A stretch of DNA of 37,163 bases. It comes from Wenzhouxiangella sp. (GTDB lineage Bacteria; Pseudomonadota; Gammaproteobacteria; Xanthomonadales; Wenzhouxiangellaceae). The notes under the pieces are model-generated. The model worked only from the letters and a program-made list of their open reading frames with translations, searched no databases and had not been told where the DNA came from. Made by a program: the position numbers and the translations under genes. Each line of letters starts with the position of its first letter. Position 1 is the stretch's first letter. Location of the stretch: contig SKQI01000255.1 in the NCBI GenBank assembly GCA_007119095.1, positions 1-37,163 of the forward strand, in the 5' to 3' direction. Positions 7,513 to 15,575 of the stretch are shown here, one piece after another.

Positions 7513-8108
7513 TGGGCCATCAAGGCCAATTCCCTCAGAATGGCTGCAGTCGCACCCCAGATTGGGCGGTGGTCCGAACAGAGTGACCAGGCCTCGAAAA
7601 CCTCCCCGCCGCGCTCAATCCGGTGCGATCGATAGCTGGCCAGGTTCAGCACCCTGGACAACGGTATGCTGAAGGCTTCACTGACCTCATCAGGGTTGGG
7701 CTGCAACTGGACCGATTCGGGAAATACCGCAACAACAGGGACAATGCGATAGGCGGTAATGGTGTCGCAGCGCGTCGACAAACCCAGCGGTCTGACCTGT
7801 GCCGGATCAAGGCCGATCTCTTCGGCAGCTTCACGCAGAGCTACAGCTACGGGTGACGTTTCTCCAGCATCCGGGCTGCCACCAGGCAACGACACCTGTC
7901 CGGCGTGATGAGGGAGATGCCGGCTGCGAACCGTCAGCACTACGCCATGCTCGCCATCCAGGCGGATGGGCACGAGCACAGCAGCCGGCGCGGGGTTCCA
8001 GTCGTGCTTCTTTGGTCGATAGCCAACGATCGGAAGCTGCTCCGGGTCGCTGTCCAGCGGATGCAGGGATGCTGCAAGGCGCAGCAGCCCCGCGTTTGCG
8101 TCAACCAT
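7509..8108 (-). CDS. nudL: CoA pyrophosphatase, Nudix hydrolase (NudL/YeaB-like)
   Basis: The 199-residue Nudix hydrolase carries the CoA-specific UPF0035 signature (VLTVRSRHLPHHAGQVSLPG) directly before the Nudix box (GGSPDAGE, then ALREAAEEIGL). It cleaves CoA or acyl-CoA to 4'-phosphopantetheine and 3',5'-ADP; the exact substrate is not proven. The open frame extends to 8231, but the ATG at 8108 was chosen because it overlaps the DUF1289 stop by 8 nt (translational coupling) and gives the usual length. It is the last gene of an FKBP - DUF1289 - nudL operon. Confidence 0.88.
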   Translation of the reverse strand: MVDANAGLLRLAASLHPLDSDPEQLPIVGYRPKKHDWNPAPAAVLVPIRLDGEHGVVLTVRSRHLPHHAGQVSLPGGSPDAGETSPVAVALREAAEEIGLDPAQVRPLGLSTRCDTITAYRIVPVVAVFPESVQLQPNPDEVSEAFSIPLSRVLNLASYRSHRIERGGEVFEAWSLCSDHRPIWGATAAILRELALMAH

Positions 8109-8301
8109 CGTCAAAAAGTTGCTGGGCTCTCGACGGCAGCTCTGAAATGATCTGCCGTCTCTGTTCTGACGAGTAGGAAAGCCACGAGGCAATTTCCTGC
8201 CGGCTTCGAAAGCAACCGATACAAAGGTCATCGGAACCCAGCGTGCAGGTTCCGATGCATGGCGACTCGATCGCGTTCAAGGGCTCGGCCGCGTCGGCCA
8301 T
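8101..8301 (-). CDS. DUF1289 small cysteine protein (YdhL-like)
   Basis: The 66-residue protein matches DUF1289: SPCIGTCTLGSDDLCIGCFR has the CxxxC...CxxC cysteine pattern (four Cys) and is followed by REIASW-like and SSEQRRQIISEL helical segments. The cysteines may bind a metal or Fe-S cluster, but its role is unknown. The ATG at 8301 has a G-rich site (GGGGG) about 10 nt upstream and lies 4 nt after the FKBP stop; the longer frame to 8391 runs into the FKBP gene. Its stop overlaps the nudL start. Confidence 0.85.
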   Translation of the reverse strand: MADAAEPLNAIESPCIGTCTLGSDDLCIGCFRSRQEIASWLSYSSEQRRQIISELPSRAQQLFDDG

Positions 8302-8305
8302 CTGG

Positions 8306-9028
8306 TCAGCCCCCGGGAACTGGTGCCCCGCCTTCGAAACCTTCCGGCTCGCCGATCTTGACCAGGCGAATATCGAACTGCAGCGCCTCATTCGGACCGA
8401 TCATCGGCGGGTCACCGCGAACACCAAAGGCCAGCTCAGGCGGCAGAAACACCTGCCACATGGCGCCTTCGCGCATCAGCGGCAACACTTCCTGCCAGCC
8501 CTCAATGACCGAGTTGACCTGGAAAACAGCGGGCACGCCACGACGGAAGGAGCTGTCAAACTCCCGACCATCAATCTTCGAGCCGCGGTAGTGCACCGTG
8601 ACGGTATCACTCAGATTGGGACGGGAGCCGTCACCTTCTTCGATAATTCGATATTGAACACCGCTGGGCAAGGCAACAATACCGGTCTTGCCGCGATTGT
8701 CATTGAGGAATTGTTCAGCTCGCCCCTGGTTTTCTTCCGCCAGGCGCTGGAAAGCTTCCATACGTTCCTGACGAATCTTCTCCTGCAGAGCCATCATCAG
8801 CTGGCGCATCTCAGCGACTTCGAGCTGCGGCTCTCGCTCGTTGAAGGCATCGCGCACCGCCTGGAAGACCGACTCAAGGTCAAGATCGATGTCGTAGCTG
8901 CGCAATTCGGCACCGAACTCGTAGCCGATTGAGTAACCAAGCTTGCCCGCCTCGGACTCCAGATCCTGGGCCTTGACCGATGTGACCATGACCGCGGCCA
9001 GTGCCGCAGACCAAACTACCTTGTACAT
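8306..9028 (-). CDS. FKBP-type peptidyl-prolyl cis-trans isomerase with N-terminal dimerisation domain (FkpA/Mip-like)
   Basis: The 240-residue protein has a signal peptide (cleavage after VKA, residue 20), a helical FKBP_N domain (~25-120, GYSIGYEFGAEL...) for dimerisation, and a C-terminal FKBP domain (~130-225). The FKBP domain holds DTVTVHYRG, DSSFRRG, VIEGWQEVLPLMREG and LPPELAFG, the usual active-site pattern. It acts as a periplasmic foldase for envelope proteins. A strong ribosome site (GGAGG) sits 4 nt before the ATG. It is the first gene of a three-gene operon and diverges from the psp operon across 360 nt. Confidence 0.93.
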   Translation of the reverse strand: MYKVVWSAALAAVMVTSVKAQDLESEAGKLGYSIGYEFGAELRSYDIDLDLESVFQAVRDAFNEREPQLEVAEMRQLMMALQEKIRQERMEAFQRLAEENQGRAEQFLNDNRGKTGIVALPSGVQYRIIEEGDGSRPNLSDTVTVHYRGSKIDGREFDSSFRRGVPAVFQVNSVIEGWQEVLPLMREGAMWQVFLPPELAFGVRGDPPMIGPNEALQFDIRLVKIGEPEGFEGGAPVPGG

Positions 9029-9388
9029 GCTGCCTCCGTTAGGGATGCGATTATTGATACGACAAACCCGCTAGTTTACCTGACCACCTGACAGCTGGCC
9101 ACGCCTAAGGCATGGGCAGAGCCAACTTTCATGACTTTGTCATTCAAGGGTTCAGCGCAAGACTTGTGCACGAATTGACCGGCAAATGCCCGTCGGGTTC
9201 AGGCGGCGGGCCAGATTCAACGACATCAAAAGCCAGCCAATAGGTGGCTTTAAATACCATTTTTCTGGTTATTTTTACCCCTATTGCGCCACAAATAAAT
9301 ATAAAGCATTGTTTTTAATATTTTTTATTTTTGGCTCATAAATTGCATCATCAGGGCAACTTCAACCGAACCACCAGGAGCAATGACA
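9029..9388. other. 360-nt divergent control region between the FKBP gene and pspA
   Basis: The left part holds the FKBP leader; a weak TGGCCA-17-TAAACT pair on the minus strand (TAAACT at 9073-9078) is a possible promoter. From about 9247 to 9345 the sequence becomes strikingly AT-rich against a GC-rich background, with runs of A and T. It ends in the sigma-54 type promoter of pspA. No open frame with gene-like content was found. The AT-rich tract is where PspF and IHF sites would be expected. Confidence 0.6.
9332..9346 (+). promoter_or_regulatory. Sigma-54 (-24/-12) promoter of the psp operon
   Basis: TGGC at 9332-9335 and TTGC at 9343-9346 give the GG and GC dinucleotides (9333-9334 and 9345-9346) with exactly 10 nt between, as in TGGCAC-N5-TTGC. 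A transcript would start near 9358 and leave about a 30-nt leader before the pspA ATG. psp operons of proteobacteria are driven by sigma-54 and PspF; a pspF gene is not in the window. Confidence 0.75.
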
Positions 9389-10054
9389 ATGGGTATTTTT
9401 TCCCGCATGGGCGACATCATCAACGCCAATCTGAACGCAGCTCTGGAAAAAGCCGAAGACCCCGAGAAAATGATTCGGCTGATGATCCAGGAGATGGAAG
9501 ACACGCTGGTCGAGGTTAGATCAGCCACGGCCAAGTGCATTGCCGAAAAGAAGGAACGCAGCCGGCTGCTCAAGCGCTTGGAAGAGCAGCAGATCGACTG
9601 GCAGCGCAAGGCCGAGATGGCCCTGGAGAAGAATCGGGAAGACCTGGCCCGGGCGGCCCTGTCAGAAAAGACAGCGCTGACCGACCGCATCGGCTACCTG
9701 CGCGAAGAACTGGAGCAATACGAAGAGCAGTTGGCCAAGTACGACAGCGATATCGGCAAACTGCAAGCCAAACTGACCGATGCCCGCAATCGCCAGCGCG
9801 CCCTGGTAATGCGCCACCGCTCGGCCAGCCACCAGCTGAAGACGCGCAAGCACATCTACAACGACAAGATCGACGAGATGCTGCAGCGCTTCGACAGCGC
9901 CGAACAGCGCATCGAGCACATCGAGTCGGAAGCCGAGGCGCTGGAAATGGGCCGCAAGGGCCAGTCGCTGGAAGCCGAGTTCAGCAAGCTCGAACGCGAT
10001 GAACGGGTCGAGGCTGAACTGGAGGCACTGAAGTCAAAGAAGAAGGACGCATGA
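9389..10054 (+). CDS. pspA: Phage shock protein A (membrane stress effector, ESCRT-III/IM30 family)
   Basis: The 221-residue protein begins MGIFSRMGDIINANLNAALE, the amphipathic membrane-binding helix of PspA, followed by EDPEKMIRLMIQEMED and a long charged coiled coil to the end. PspA binds stressed inner membrane and keeps the proton motive force, and in enterobacteria it also inhibits PspF. The ATG at 9389 is preferred to the in-frame one at 9383 because AGGAG then has 8-nt spacing and the family start MGIFSR is kept. It is the first gene of pspA-pspB-pspC, under a sigma-54 type promoter. Confidence 0.95.
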   Translation: MGIFSRMGDIINANLNAALEKAEDPEKMIRLMIQEMEDTLVEVRSATAKCIAEKKERSRLLKRLEEQQIDWQRKAEMALEKNREDLARAALSEKTALTDRIGYLREELEQYEEQLAKYDSDIGKLQAKLTDARNRQRALVMRHRSASHQLKTRKHIYNDKIDEMLQRFDSAEQRIEHIESEAEALEMGRKGQSLEAEFSKLERDERVEAELEALKSKKKDA

Positions 10055-10055
10055 G

Positions 10056-10322
10056 ATGTTTTACGACCCATTTTCCGTTGCCAGCGTATTCGCACCCATG
10101 GGTCTGATATTCGTGCTGCTGGTCTTGTTCCTGGTGATCGTGGCGCCGATCTGGCTGATCCTGCACTACGCCACCCGGAACTCGGCCAGCCGCCGAATCA
10201 GCAGCAAGGACGAAGCCATGCTGGAAGAGCTGCATGAGATGGCCCGCAAGATGGAAGATCGCATGCATACCCTGGAGCGCATCATCGATGCCGACCACCC
10301 GAACTGGAGAAGCCGTCAATGA
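10056..10322 (+). CDS. pspB: Phage shock protein B
   Basis: The 88-residue protein has an N-terminal membrane segment (GLIFVLLVLFLVIVAPIWLI, residues ~16-35) and a cytoplasmic leucine-zipper-like helix (MLEELHEMARKMEDRMHTL). This is the PspB pattern: with PspC it senses envelope stress and releases PspA from PspF. Its ATG follows the pspA stop by one base (atgagATG) and its stop overlaps the pspC start by four bases, so the three genes are translationally coupled. At 88 residues it is slightly longer than E. coli PspB (~74). Confidence 0.93.
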   Translation: MFYDPFSVASVFAPMGLIFVLLVLFLVIVAPIWLILHYATRNSASRRISSKDEAMLEELHEMARKMEDRMHTLERIIDADHPNWRSRQ

Positions 10323-10708
10323 ATGCACGACACGTTGAAAACCCCAACCGCAGCCGCCTGTACCGCGACAAGGATCGGGCTCTGCTGGCCGGTGTATGCG
10401 CCGGGATAGCGGACTGGACCGGTTTCAACCTGACCGCCCTGAGAATCATCGTTGTGCTGCTGACCCTGCCCTTCACCGCGGTGATGATCATCGGCTATCT
10501 GGCCCTGTGGATTCTGATCCCGAAACGCCCTCGGGCGCTGTATCGGGACCCGGACGAGCAGGCCTTCTGGCAGGAAGTGCGCCGCTCACCGCGCGACTCG
10601 GTCGGCCAGCTCAACCGCCGTTTCCGCGATCTGGACGGCCGACTGCAGCGCATGGAGGCTTGGATAACATCCAGCGAGTATCGCATCGACCGGGAGCTAC
10701 GCGACTGA
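10319..10708 (+). CDS. pspC: Phage shock protein C
   Basis: The 129-residue protein carries a PspC domain (about 12-70): RLYRDKDRALLAGVCAGIAD, then a membrane segment (IIVVLLTLPFTAVMIIGYLA) ending in WILIPKRP. A C-terminal helical tail (QLNRRFRDLDGRLQRME) follows. PspC is an inner-membrane partner of PspB in sensing envelope stress. It starts at the ATGA overlapping the pspB stop. The next gene is 28 nt downstream on the same strand. Confidence 0.93.
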   Translation: MNARHVENPNRSRLYRDKDRALLAGVCAGIADWTGFNLTALRIIVVLLTLPFTAVMIIGYLALWILIPKRPRALYRDPDEQAFWQEVRRSPRDSVGQLNRRFRDLDGRLQRMEAWITSSEYRIDRELRD

Positions 10709-10736
10709 CATTGGCGTCGCTTGAGGGAGCCTAACC

Positions 10737-11000
10737 ATGCAGATCCTGACTGGAGTTATCGCGCTGGTCATCATGATTCCGGCCGGCCTGGCCGGAATCA
10801 CCGCCGCAGTGCGGGGAATGCCGGCACCCACTGAAGAGCTTTTCGCTACATTGAACCAGCTTTGGGCAGCCAGCCATGCGCTGGCACCCTGGAGCCAGTC
10901 GCTTGGCTGCGCCCTGTTCGGGCTGGCCCTGCTTTCTGCCTCGGCCTGGATTGCCTGGCGTGGTTTACAATCTGCGCTGAATTCGCAACCCAAAGCCTGA
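10737..11000 (+). CDS. Small two-span membrane protein in the psp operon (unrecognised)
   Basis: This 87-residue protein has two hydrophobic segments: ILTGVIALVIMIPAGLAGIT (about 3-22) and LGCALFGLALLSASAWIAWR (about 57-76), with a short loop between. I do not recognise the family. It is too dissimilar to PspD to name. It has a good ribosome site (GGGAG, 7 nt before ATG), lies 28 nt after pspC and 5 nt before the hydratase gene, so it is probably co-transcribed under the psp promoter. A role in membrane-stress response is only inference from position. Confidence 0.7.
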   Translation: MQILTGVIALVIMIPAGLAGITAAVRGMPAPTEELFATLNQLWAASHALAPWSQSLGCALFGLALLSASAWIAWRGLQSALNSQPKA

Positions 11001-11005
11001 AAACC

Positions 11006-11788
11006 ATGTCTTTTGAAAATCTGGCCGTGGTCACCCGCGGCGGCATCCACACCATCACCATCAAGCGCCCCGCCAAACTCAATGCGCTCAATCGACAGAC
11101 CCTCCAGGAGCTGTACGGCGCCATCATTGATGCCAGCGGCGACGACAAGGTCAGGGTTATCGTAATCACGGGTTACGGCGACAAAGCCTTCGTTGCCGGG
11201 GCAGACATCGGTGAAATCCGCGACCAGAGCCCGGTTGAGGCACGCAGTTTTTCCCAGTTCGGCCAGAACCTGATGAGCATGATCCAGAGCCTGGACAAGC
11301 CCGTCATCGCCGCGATCAACGGCTTCGCCTTGGGCGGCGGTATGGAATTGGCCCTGGCATGCCACTTGCGCATCGCCAGCGACACGGCCCGCCTTGGACT
11401 ACCGGAAATCAAGCTTGGCATCATGCCGGGATTTGGCGGTACCCAGCGTCTACTGCGCCTGGTCGGCACCACGCTGGCGCTGGAAATGACGCTGAGCGGC
11501 GAACCGATCACAGCCCAGCGCGCCCATCAACTGGGCCTGGTCAACCAGGTCGTTGCAGCCGACGAGCTCGAAGCAGCCATTTCCAGCATGGCAAAACCGC
11601 TGGTCAAGGCCGCCCCCGAAGCCGTGCGCGGCATTTTGCAGGCCATCATGCAGGGTGCGGACATCAACCTCGAAGCCGGCCTGGCGCTGGAAACGGCTCG
11701 CTTTGCCTTGTGCTGCGCTACCGAAGACATGAAGGAAGGCACCAGCGCGTTCCTGGAAAAAAGAACAGCCGAATTCAAGGGTCGTTGA
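11006..11788 (+). CDS. Enoyl-CoA hydratase (crotonase family)
   Basis: The 260-residue crotonase has the hydratase hallmarks: KRPAKLNALN near 21, the oxyanion loop AFVAGADIGEI near 62, and both catalytic Glu: one in LGGGMELALACHLRIA near 110, one in GLPEIKLGIMPGFGGTQRL near 130. That pair separates it from the isomerase-like paralogue at 4656-5414. It hydrates 2-enoyl-CoA to 3-hydroxyacyl-CoA. The longer frame to 10862 overlaps the preceding gene; the ATG at 11006 gives the normal N-terminus (MSFENLAVVTRGGI). It is 5 nt behind the small membrane protein, which may place it under the psp transcript or an internal promoter. Confidence 0.9.
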   Translation: MSFENLAVVTRGGIHTITIKRPAKLNALNRQTLQELYGAIIDASGDDKVRVIVITGYGDKAFVAGADIGEIRDQSPVEARSFSQFGQNLMSMIQSLDKPVIAAINGFALGGGMELALACHLRIASDTARLGLPEIKLGIMPGFGGTQRLLRLVGTTLALEMTLSGEPITAQRAHQLGLVNQVVAADELEAAISSMAKPLVKAAPEAVRGILQAIMQGADINLEAGLALETARFALCCATEDMKEGTSAFLEKRTAEFKGR

Positions 11789-11808
11789 CGACCAACCCCT
11801 TGAATCAA

Positions 11809-12765
11809 TCAGAAGGCGGGCGTCAGCTCGCCGGCTTCGACGCGGATATCAAGCCGATTCTCCGGCGGCGGCAGCGGGCAGGTGGTGAATTCTGTGAAGG
11901 CACAGGGCGGGTTGTACGCCTTGTTGAAATCCAGAATGACGGTGTCAGCACCAGGCTGAGGCTTGGCGGCATAAAGAAATCGACCCAGGCCATAAGTCTC
12001 TCGCCCTGAGGTCCGGTCGGCAAAGATGAACCAGAGCTGGTCGCCGGCATCTACAGCTTCCAGACCGAAGCTGCGACCATCGCGTTCAAACTCGGCCAAG
12101 CCCGGATTGGGCTCGTTGATCAACTCGCCCAGGACATTGGCGATCAGCAATGTCCGCTCAGCCGGGTGCTCGATCCAACGCGCTTCGATTCTCCAGCCGG
12201 TGTCGACCGGAAAGTATCCCAGCCCGGTAAATCCGGTCAGAACGGGACTGGCGCTGTCTCGCACTCTCAGTGCCAGACCATCGCCGCGTTGGAGCAGCTG
12301 CATCTGCACAGAGCCTGATTCAATCAGCGTCGCCGGGCGATCATCATCGGCCGTGTACAGCTCGGCCTCATCAACAAGGCGACCATCAACTCGAACGTTG
12401 GCGCCTGCCGCCGTCGCAAACCAGGCCTGATCGCCCACCACCTGCAGCGAACCCCAGTGACGGGGCCCAGCGGTCACGATGATCTCATTGTCATCGCCAC
12501 TACCCACTCGATATTCACCATCGGCCAGAAACTCCAGACCAACCAGGCTTAGCCAGCCGTAGGGTTCACTCAGCCGTTCGTGACGGCGCTGGCGCCATTC
12601 CAGCACATCAACCTCATGGGGTGTCAGGAAGGGATCATCCAGGTTCGGAGGGCGGGTCGGGCGGTCAGCAGCACAACCGGCCAGACCGAACTGAAGGCCG
12701 GCAACAAGCAGGATCAGGCCGGCGTTACGCGCGACCGTAGATATCTTCCAGTCTTTCGATGTCAT
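11809..12765 (-). CDS. DUF1684 lipoprotein
   Basis: The 318-residue product matches DUF1684 at its end: DFNKAYNPPCAF, TTCPLPPPENRLDI and RVEAGE. Signal segment GLILLVAGLQFGLAGC is a lipobox (LAGC) with the lipid-bearing Cys near residue 31; after it, PPNLDDPFLTPHEVDVLEWR begins the mature domain. Family function is unknown. The ORF is open to 13083, but the ATG at 12765 gives the lipoprotein start. It overlaps the manC 3' end by 41 nt, which suggests reinitiation or simple crowding. It is the last gene of the polysaccharide cluster on this strand. Confidence 0.8.
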   Translation of the reverse strand: MTSKDWKISTVARNAGLILLVAGLQFGLAGCAADRPTRPPNLDDPFLTPHEVDVLEWRQRRHERLSEPYGWLSLVGLEFLADGEYRVGSGDDNEIIVTAGPRHWGSLQVVGDQAWFATAAGANVRVDGRLVDEAELYTADDDRPATLIESGSVQMQLLQRGDGLALRVRDSASPVLTGFTGLGYFPVDTGWRIEARWIEHPAERTLLIANVLGELINEPNPGLAEFERDGRSFGLEAVDAGDQLWFIFADRTSGRETYGLGRFLYAAKPQPGADTVILDFNKAYNPPCAFTEFTTCPLPPPENRLDIRVEAGELTPAF

Positions 12766-14155
12766 CTTCGCCGAAATAATGTCCGGTCTGGACTTCAATG
12801 ATATGCACATCATCCTCGCCCCTGTTTTCAAGTCGATGAAGGCTGCCAGCGGGAATCTGCACGGTCTGGTTGGCGCCCAGCTCAAACTCGTCATCGCCAA
12901 CCCTGACCGTTGCCCGGCCCGAGACGACCGTCCAGTGCTCGCTGCGGTGCTTGTGACGCTGCAGCGACAGCACGCCACCGGGACGCACCACCAGCCGCTT
13001 GACCTTGCAGTCAGCGGCGTCCTCCAGCACGGTGTAGCTGCCCCACGGCCGATGAACCGTGCGGTGATAGACCGCAGACTCATGCTCCTGGCGAGTCAGC
13101 TCGTCCACCACTGACTTCACTTCCTGGGCACGGTCTCGACTGGCCACCAGAACGGCATCACCCGTATCGACGATAACCAGGTTTTCCACGCCAACCGCGG
13201 CGATGAGTCGCTGCTCTCCCTGGACAAAGGTATTGCGCGTGTCCACCAGCACGCCTTCTCCCTGCACTCGATTACCGAGCGCATCGGTTTCGTACAGTTC
13301 GCTGATCGCCTGCCAGGAGCCAATATCGCTCCAGCCGCAAGCCACAGGCACCACGGCACGTCGACTGGCTTTTTCCATCACCGCGAAATCGATTGACTCA
13401 GCGCGGATGCGGGCAAAGGATTCAGGATCGAGCTCCATCGGCTCGGCATCGCGCTGGCTCGCCTCCCAGCAGCGCTGTACGGCAGTGGCAATATCCGGAG
13501 CCAGCTCGGCCATGGCGGCCAGGACCGCGCTGGCCTTGAAGCAGAACATGCCCCCGTTCCAAAGGTACTGACCGGATTCATAGTAACGACGGGCGGTATC
13601 TGGATCCGGCTTCTCGACAAAAGCCTCAATCACTTTGCTGGCGGGGCCGTTGGCGTTGCCGGCACGAATATAGCCAAAGCCCGTTTCGGCATGGGTAGGC
13701 GTAATACCGAGACAGGTCAGCCAGTTATCTGCAGCCAGTTCGGCCGCGGCCGAGACGGCTTTTTCGAAGGCGTCCATGTCGCGAACCAGGTGATCGGCCG
13801 GCAGCACCAGCATCAACGCCTCGGGACCATGATGATGCGCAACCCAGTGCGCGGCAGCGGCGATGGCCGGTGCCGTGTTGCGCCCGCCGGGCTCAAGGAC
13901 GAAGTGATGTTGACCTCCGCCGCCAACGCCCTGGTACAGATCCCGGGTGAGGAAATAATAGTCGCGGCCAGTGACCGTGAGCGTTTCAGAGGCGCTGGCG
14001 ACGCGCATGGCCCGACTGATAGTCGATTCGGCCAGCGTCAGGCCGTTGGCCAGACGCATGAAAGGCTTCGGATGGGCCCGGCGCGAAACCGGCCACAGCC
14101 GGGTGCCGGCCCCGCCTGAAAGAATGACGGGGATCAGCACGGCAGCCTTCCCCAT
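12725..14155 (-). CDS. manC: Bifunctional mannose-1-phosphate guanylyltransferase / mannose-6-phosphate isomerase
   Basis: The 476-residue protein starts with a nucleotidyltransferase domain: GGAGTRLWPVSRRAHPKPF (residues 14-32) is the NTP-binding loop, and FVEKPD near 181 is the catalytic segment. A C-terminal cupin domain (~350-476, RPWGSYTVLEDA, LSLQRHKHRSEHWTVV) is the type II mannose-6-phosphate isomerase. It supplies GDP-mannose for exopolysaccharide or LPS; the same protein is called XanB in Xanthomonas and AlgA in pseudomonads. It overlaps rfbD by 22 nt, so it is co-translated with the rhamnose genes. Confidence 0.92.
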   Translation of the reverse strand: MGKAAVLIPVILSGGAGTRLWPVSRRAHPKPFMRLANGLTLAESTISRAMRVASASETLTVTGRDYYFLTRDLYQGVGGGGQHHFVLEPGGRNTAPAIAAAAHWVAHHHGPEALMLVLPADHLVRDMDAFEKAVSAAAELAADNWLTCLGITPTHAETGFGYIRAGNANGPASKVIEAFVEKPDPDTARRYYESGQYLWNGGMFCFKASAVLAAMAELAPDIATAVQRCWEASQRDAEPMELDPESFARIRAESIDFAVMEKASRRAVVPVACGWSDIGSWQAISELYETDALGNRVQGEGVLVDTRNTFVQGEQRLIAAVGVENLVIVDTGDAVLVASRDRAQEVKSVVDELTRQEHESAVYHRTVHRPWGSYTVLEDAADCKVKRLVVRPGGVLSLQRHKHRSEHWTVVSGRATVRVGDDEFELGANQTVQIPAGSLHRLENRGEDDVHIIEVQTGHYFGEDDIERLEDIYGRA

Positions 14156-15030
14156 TGCGACAAGCAGGCGGCCAGCGATGTTTCAATATCCATCAGCTTA
14201 TCTCCAGTCCATTGTTCGTAACGCTGGCAGTCCAATACCGACCAGGCGGGGCGCGCGGCCTTCTGCGGCCATTCGGCGGAGGCAATCGGCTCGACCATAA
14301 CCTCACGGCCAATTACGCCGTCGGCTACGGCCCCGGCTACGGCCAGCGTCGCAAACTCATGCCAGCTCATCGCACCTCGTCCCGCAATATGGACCGGGAC
14401 TGGCCGCTGCAGTTCAGCGCCGTGGCGTTGCAGCAGCAACCAGCTGGCACGTGCCAGGTCACCGGCCCAGGTAGGCGATCCCACCTGATCGCTGACCACC
14501 CGCAGGTCCTGACCCTGGGAGGCTCGCGCCAATATCGCCGTCAGAAAGTTTCCTGGCAAAGCGCTATACACCCAGGCCGTTCGAACCAGGTAAGCGCGCG
14601 CGCCCGAGGCCATCACCGCTTGCTCCCCGGCCAGTTTACTGCGACCGTAAACGCTGGCAGGTCCGGTCGGATCGTTTTCGCGCCAGGCTCGGCCAGGTCG
14701 ACCGCTGAAAACATAGTCCGTTGAGTAGGTTAGCAATATCGCGTCATGATCGCTACACCAGTCAGCCAGCAGCGCGGGCAGATCTCGATTGAGCCGGAAG
14801 GCCAGGTCGGGAGCATCCTCTGCACCATCAACTGCCGTCCAGGCTGCGGCGTTGACGATCACGTCCGGCCGGACCTGATCGAGCATGTCGCGCACCGCCT
14901 CACTATCCAGCAGATCGCATGGCAGGTCACCCGCTTTGCGGGCCGAACCAATCAGCTCGACGTCAGCCGGAGCACAACTGCGCAAGTGCTGCCCAAGCTG
15001 TCCAGCAGACCCCGTCAGCAGCACGCTCAT
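14134..15030 (-). CDS. rfbD: dTDP-4-dehydrorhamnose reductase
   Basis: The 298-residue NADPH-dependent reductase has the Rossmann motif LLTGSAGQLGQHLR near residue 4, the RmlD pattern VNAAAWTAVDGAED near 62, and SVYGRSKLAGEQ near 126 with the YxxxK catalytic pair. It makes dTDP-L-rhamnose in the last step of the pathway. Its start shares an ATGA overlap with the rfbC stop; its end overlaps manC. Confidence 0.95.
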   Translation of the reverse strand: MSVLLTGSAGQLGQHLRSCAPADVELIGSARKAGDLPCDLLDSEAVRDMLDQVRPDVIVNAAAWTAVDGAEDAPDLAFRLNRDLPALLADWCSDHDAILLTYSTDYVFSGRPGRAWRENDPTGPASVYGRSKLAGEQAVMASGARAYLVRTAWVYSALPGNFLTAILARASQGQDLRVVSDQVGSPTWAGDLARASWLLLQRHGAELQRPVPVHIAGRGAMSWHEFATLAVAGAVADGVIGREVMVEPIASAEWPQKAARPAWSVLDCQRYEQWTGDKLMDIETSLAACLSQWGRLPC

Positions 15031-15575
15031 TTGGGCAGTTGATCCGCCGTATAACTGGCCAGTAACGGTGCTGCCGCATCTTTTGCCGACAAATCCGGTT
15101 CGTCGATCGGCCAGTCAACACCAATTTGTGGATCGTTCCAGGCAATCGCCCGATCGAATTCTGCCCGGTAAGGGCGCGTGCAAAGGTAGTGGAAACTAGC
15201 CTGATCGCTCAACACCAGAAAGCCGTGGGCGAAACCTTCCGGAACCCAGAGCTGACGATGGCTGCGATCATCGAGTTCGACTGCAGTCCACTGACCAAAA
15301 AACGGCGATGCCGGTCGAATATCGACCGCAACGTCAAGCACGCGGCCACTGGAGACCCAGACCAGTTTGCCCTGAGGCTCCGGCCATTGGAAGTGCAGTC
15401 CACGCAGTACACCACGCCGCGAACTCGACGCATTGGCCTGCACAAAACCAGCATCGATGCCTTGCTCCCGGTAGCGCCCTTCCCGCCAGGTTTCCAGGAA
15501 CCAGCCGCGTTCATCTCCAAACACCCTCGGTTCGACAAGTTTCACCCCGGGCAGGTCAGTGTCACTGACGTTCAT
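15027..15575 (-). CDS. rfbC: dTDP-4-dehydrorhamnose 3,5-epimerase
   Basis: The 182-residue RmlC cupin carries GVKLVEPRVFGDERGWFLE (residues 10-28), RGVLRGLHFQWP near 54 with the catalytic His, DVAVDIRPASP near 81, and WVPEGFAHGFLVLSD near 110. It epimerises C3 and C5 of the 4-keto sugar. Both flanking junctions are 4-nt overlaps, with rfbA before it and rfbD after it. Confidence 0.95.
   Translation of the reverse strand: MNVSDTDLPGVKLVEPRVFGDERGWFLETWREGRYREQGIDAGFVQANASSSRRGVLRGLHFQWPEPQGKLVWVSSGRVLDVAVDIRPASPFFGQWTAVELDDRSHRQLWVPEGFAHGFLVLSDQASFHYLCTRPYRAEFDRAIAWNDPQIGVDWPIDEPDLSAKDAAAPLLASYTADQLPK

Noticed and set aside
10697..11365. 222-residue minus-strand frame
   Set aside because: Antisense to the small psp membrane protein and the hydratase; no motifs.
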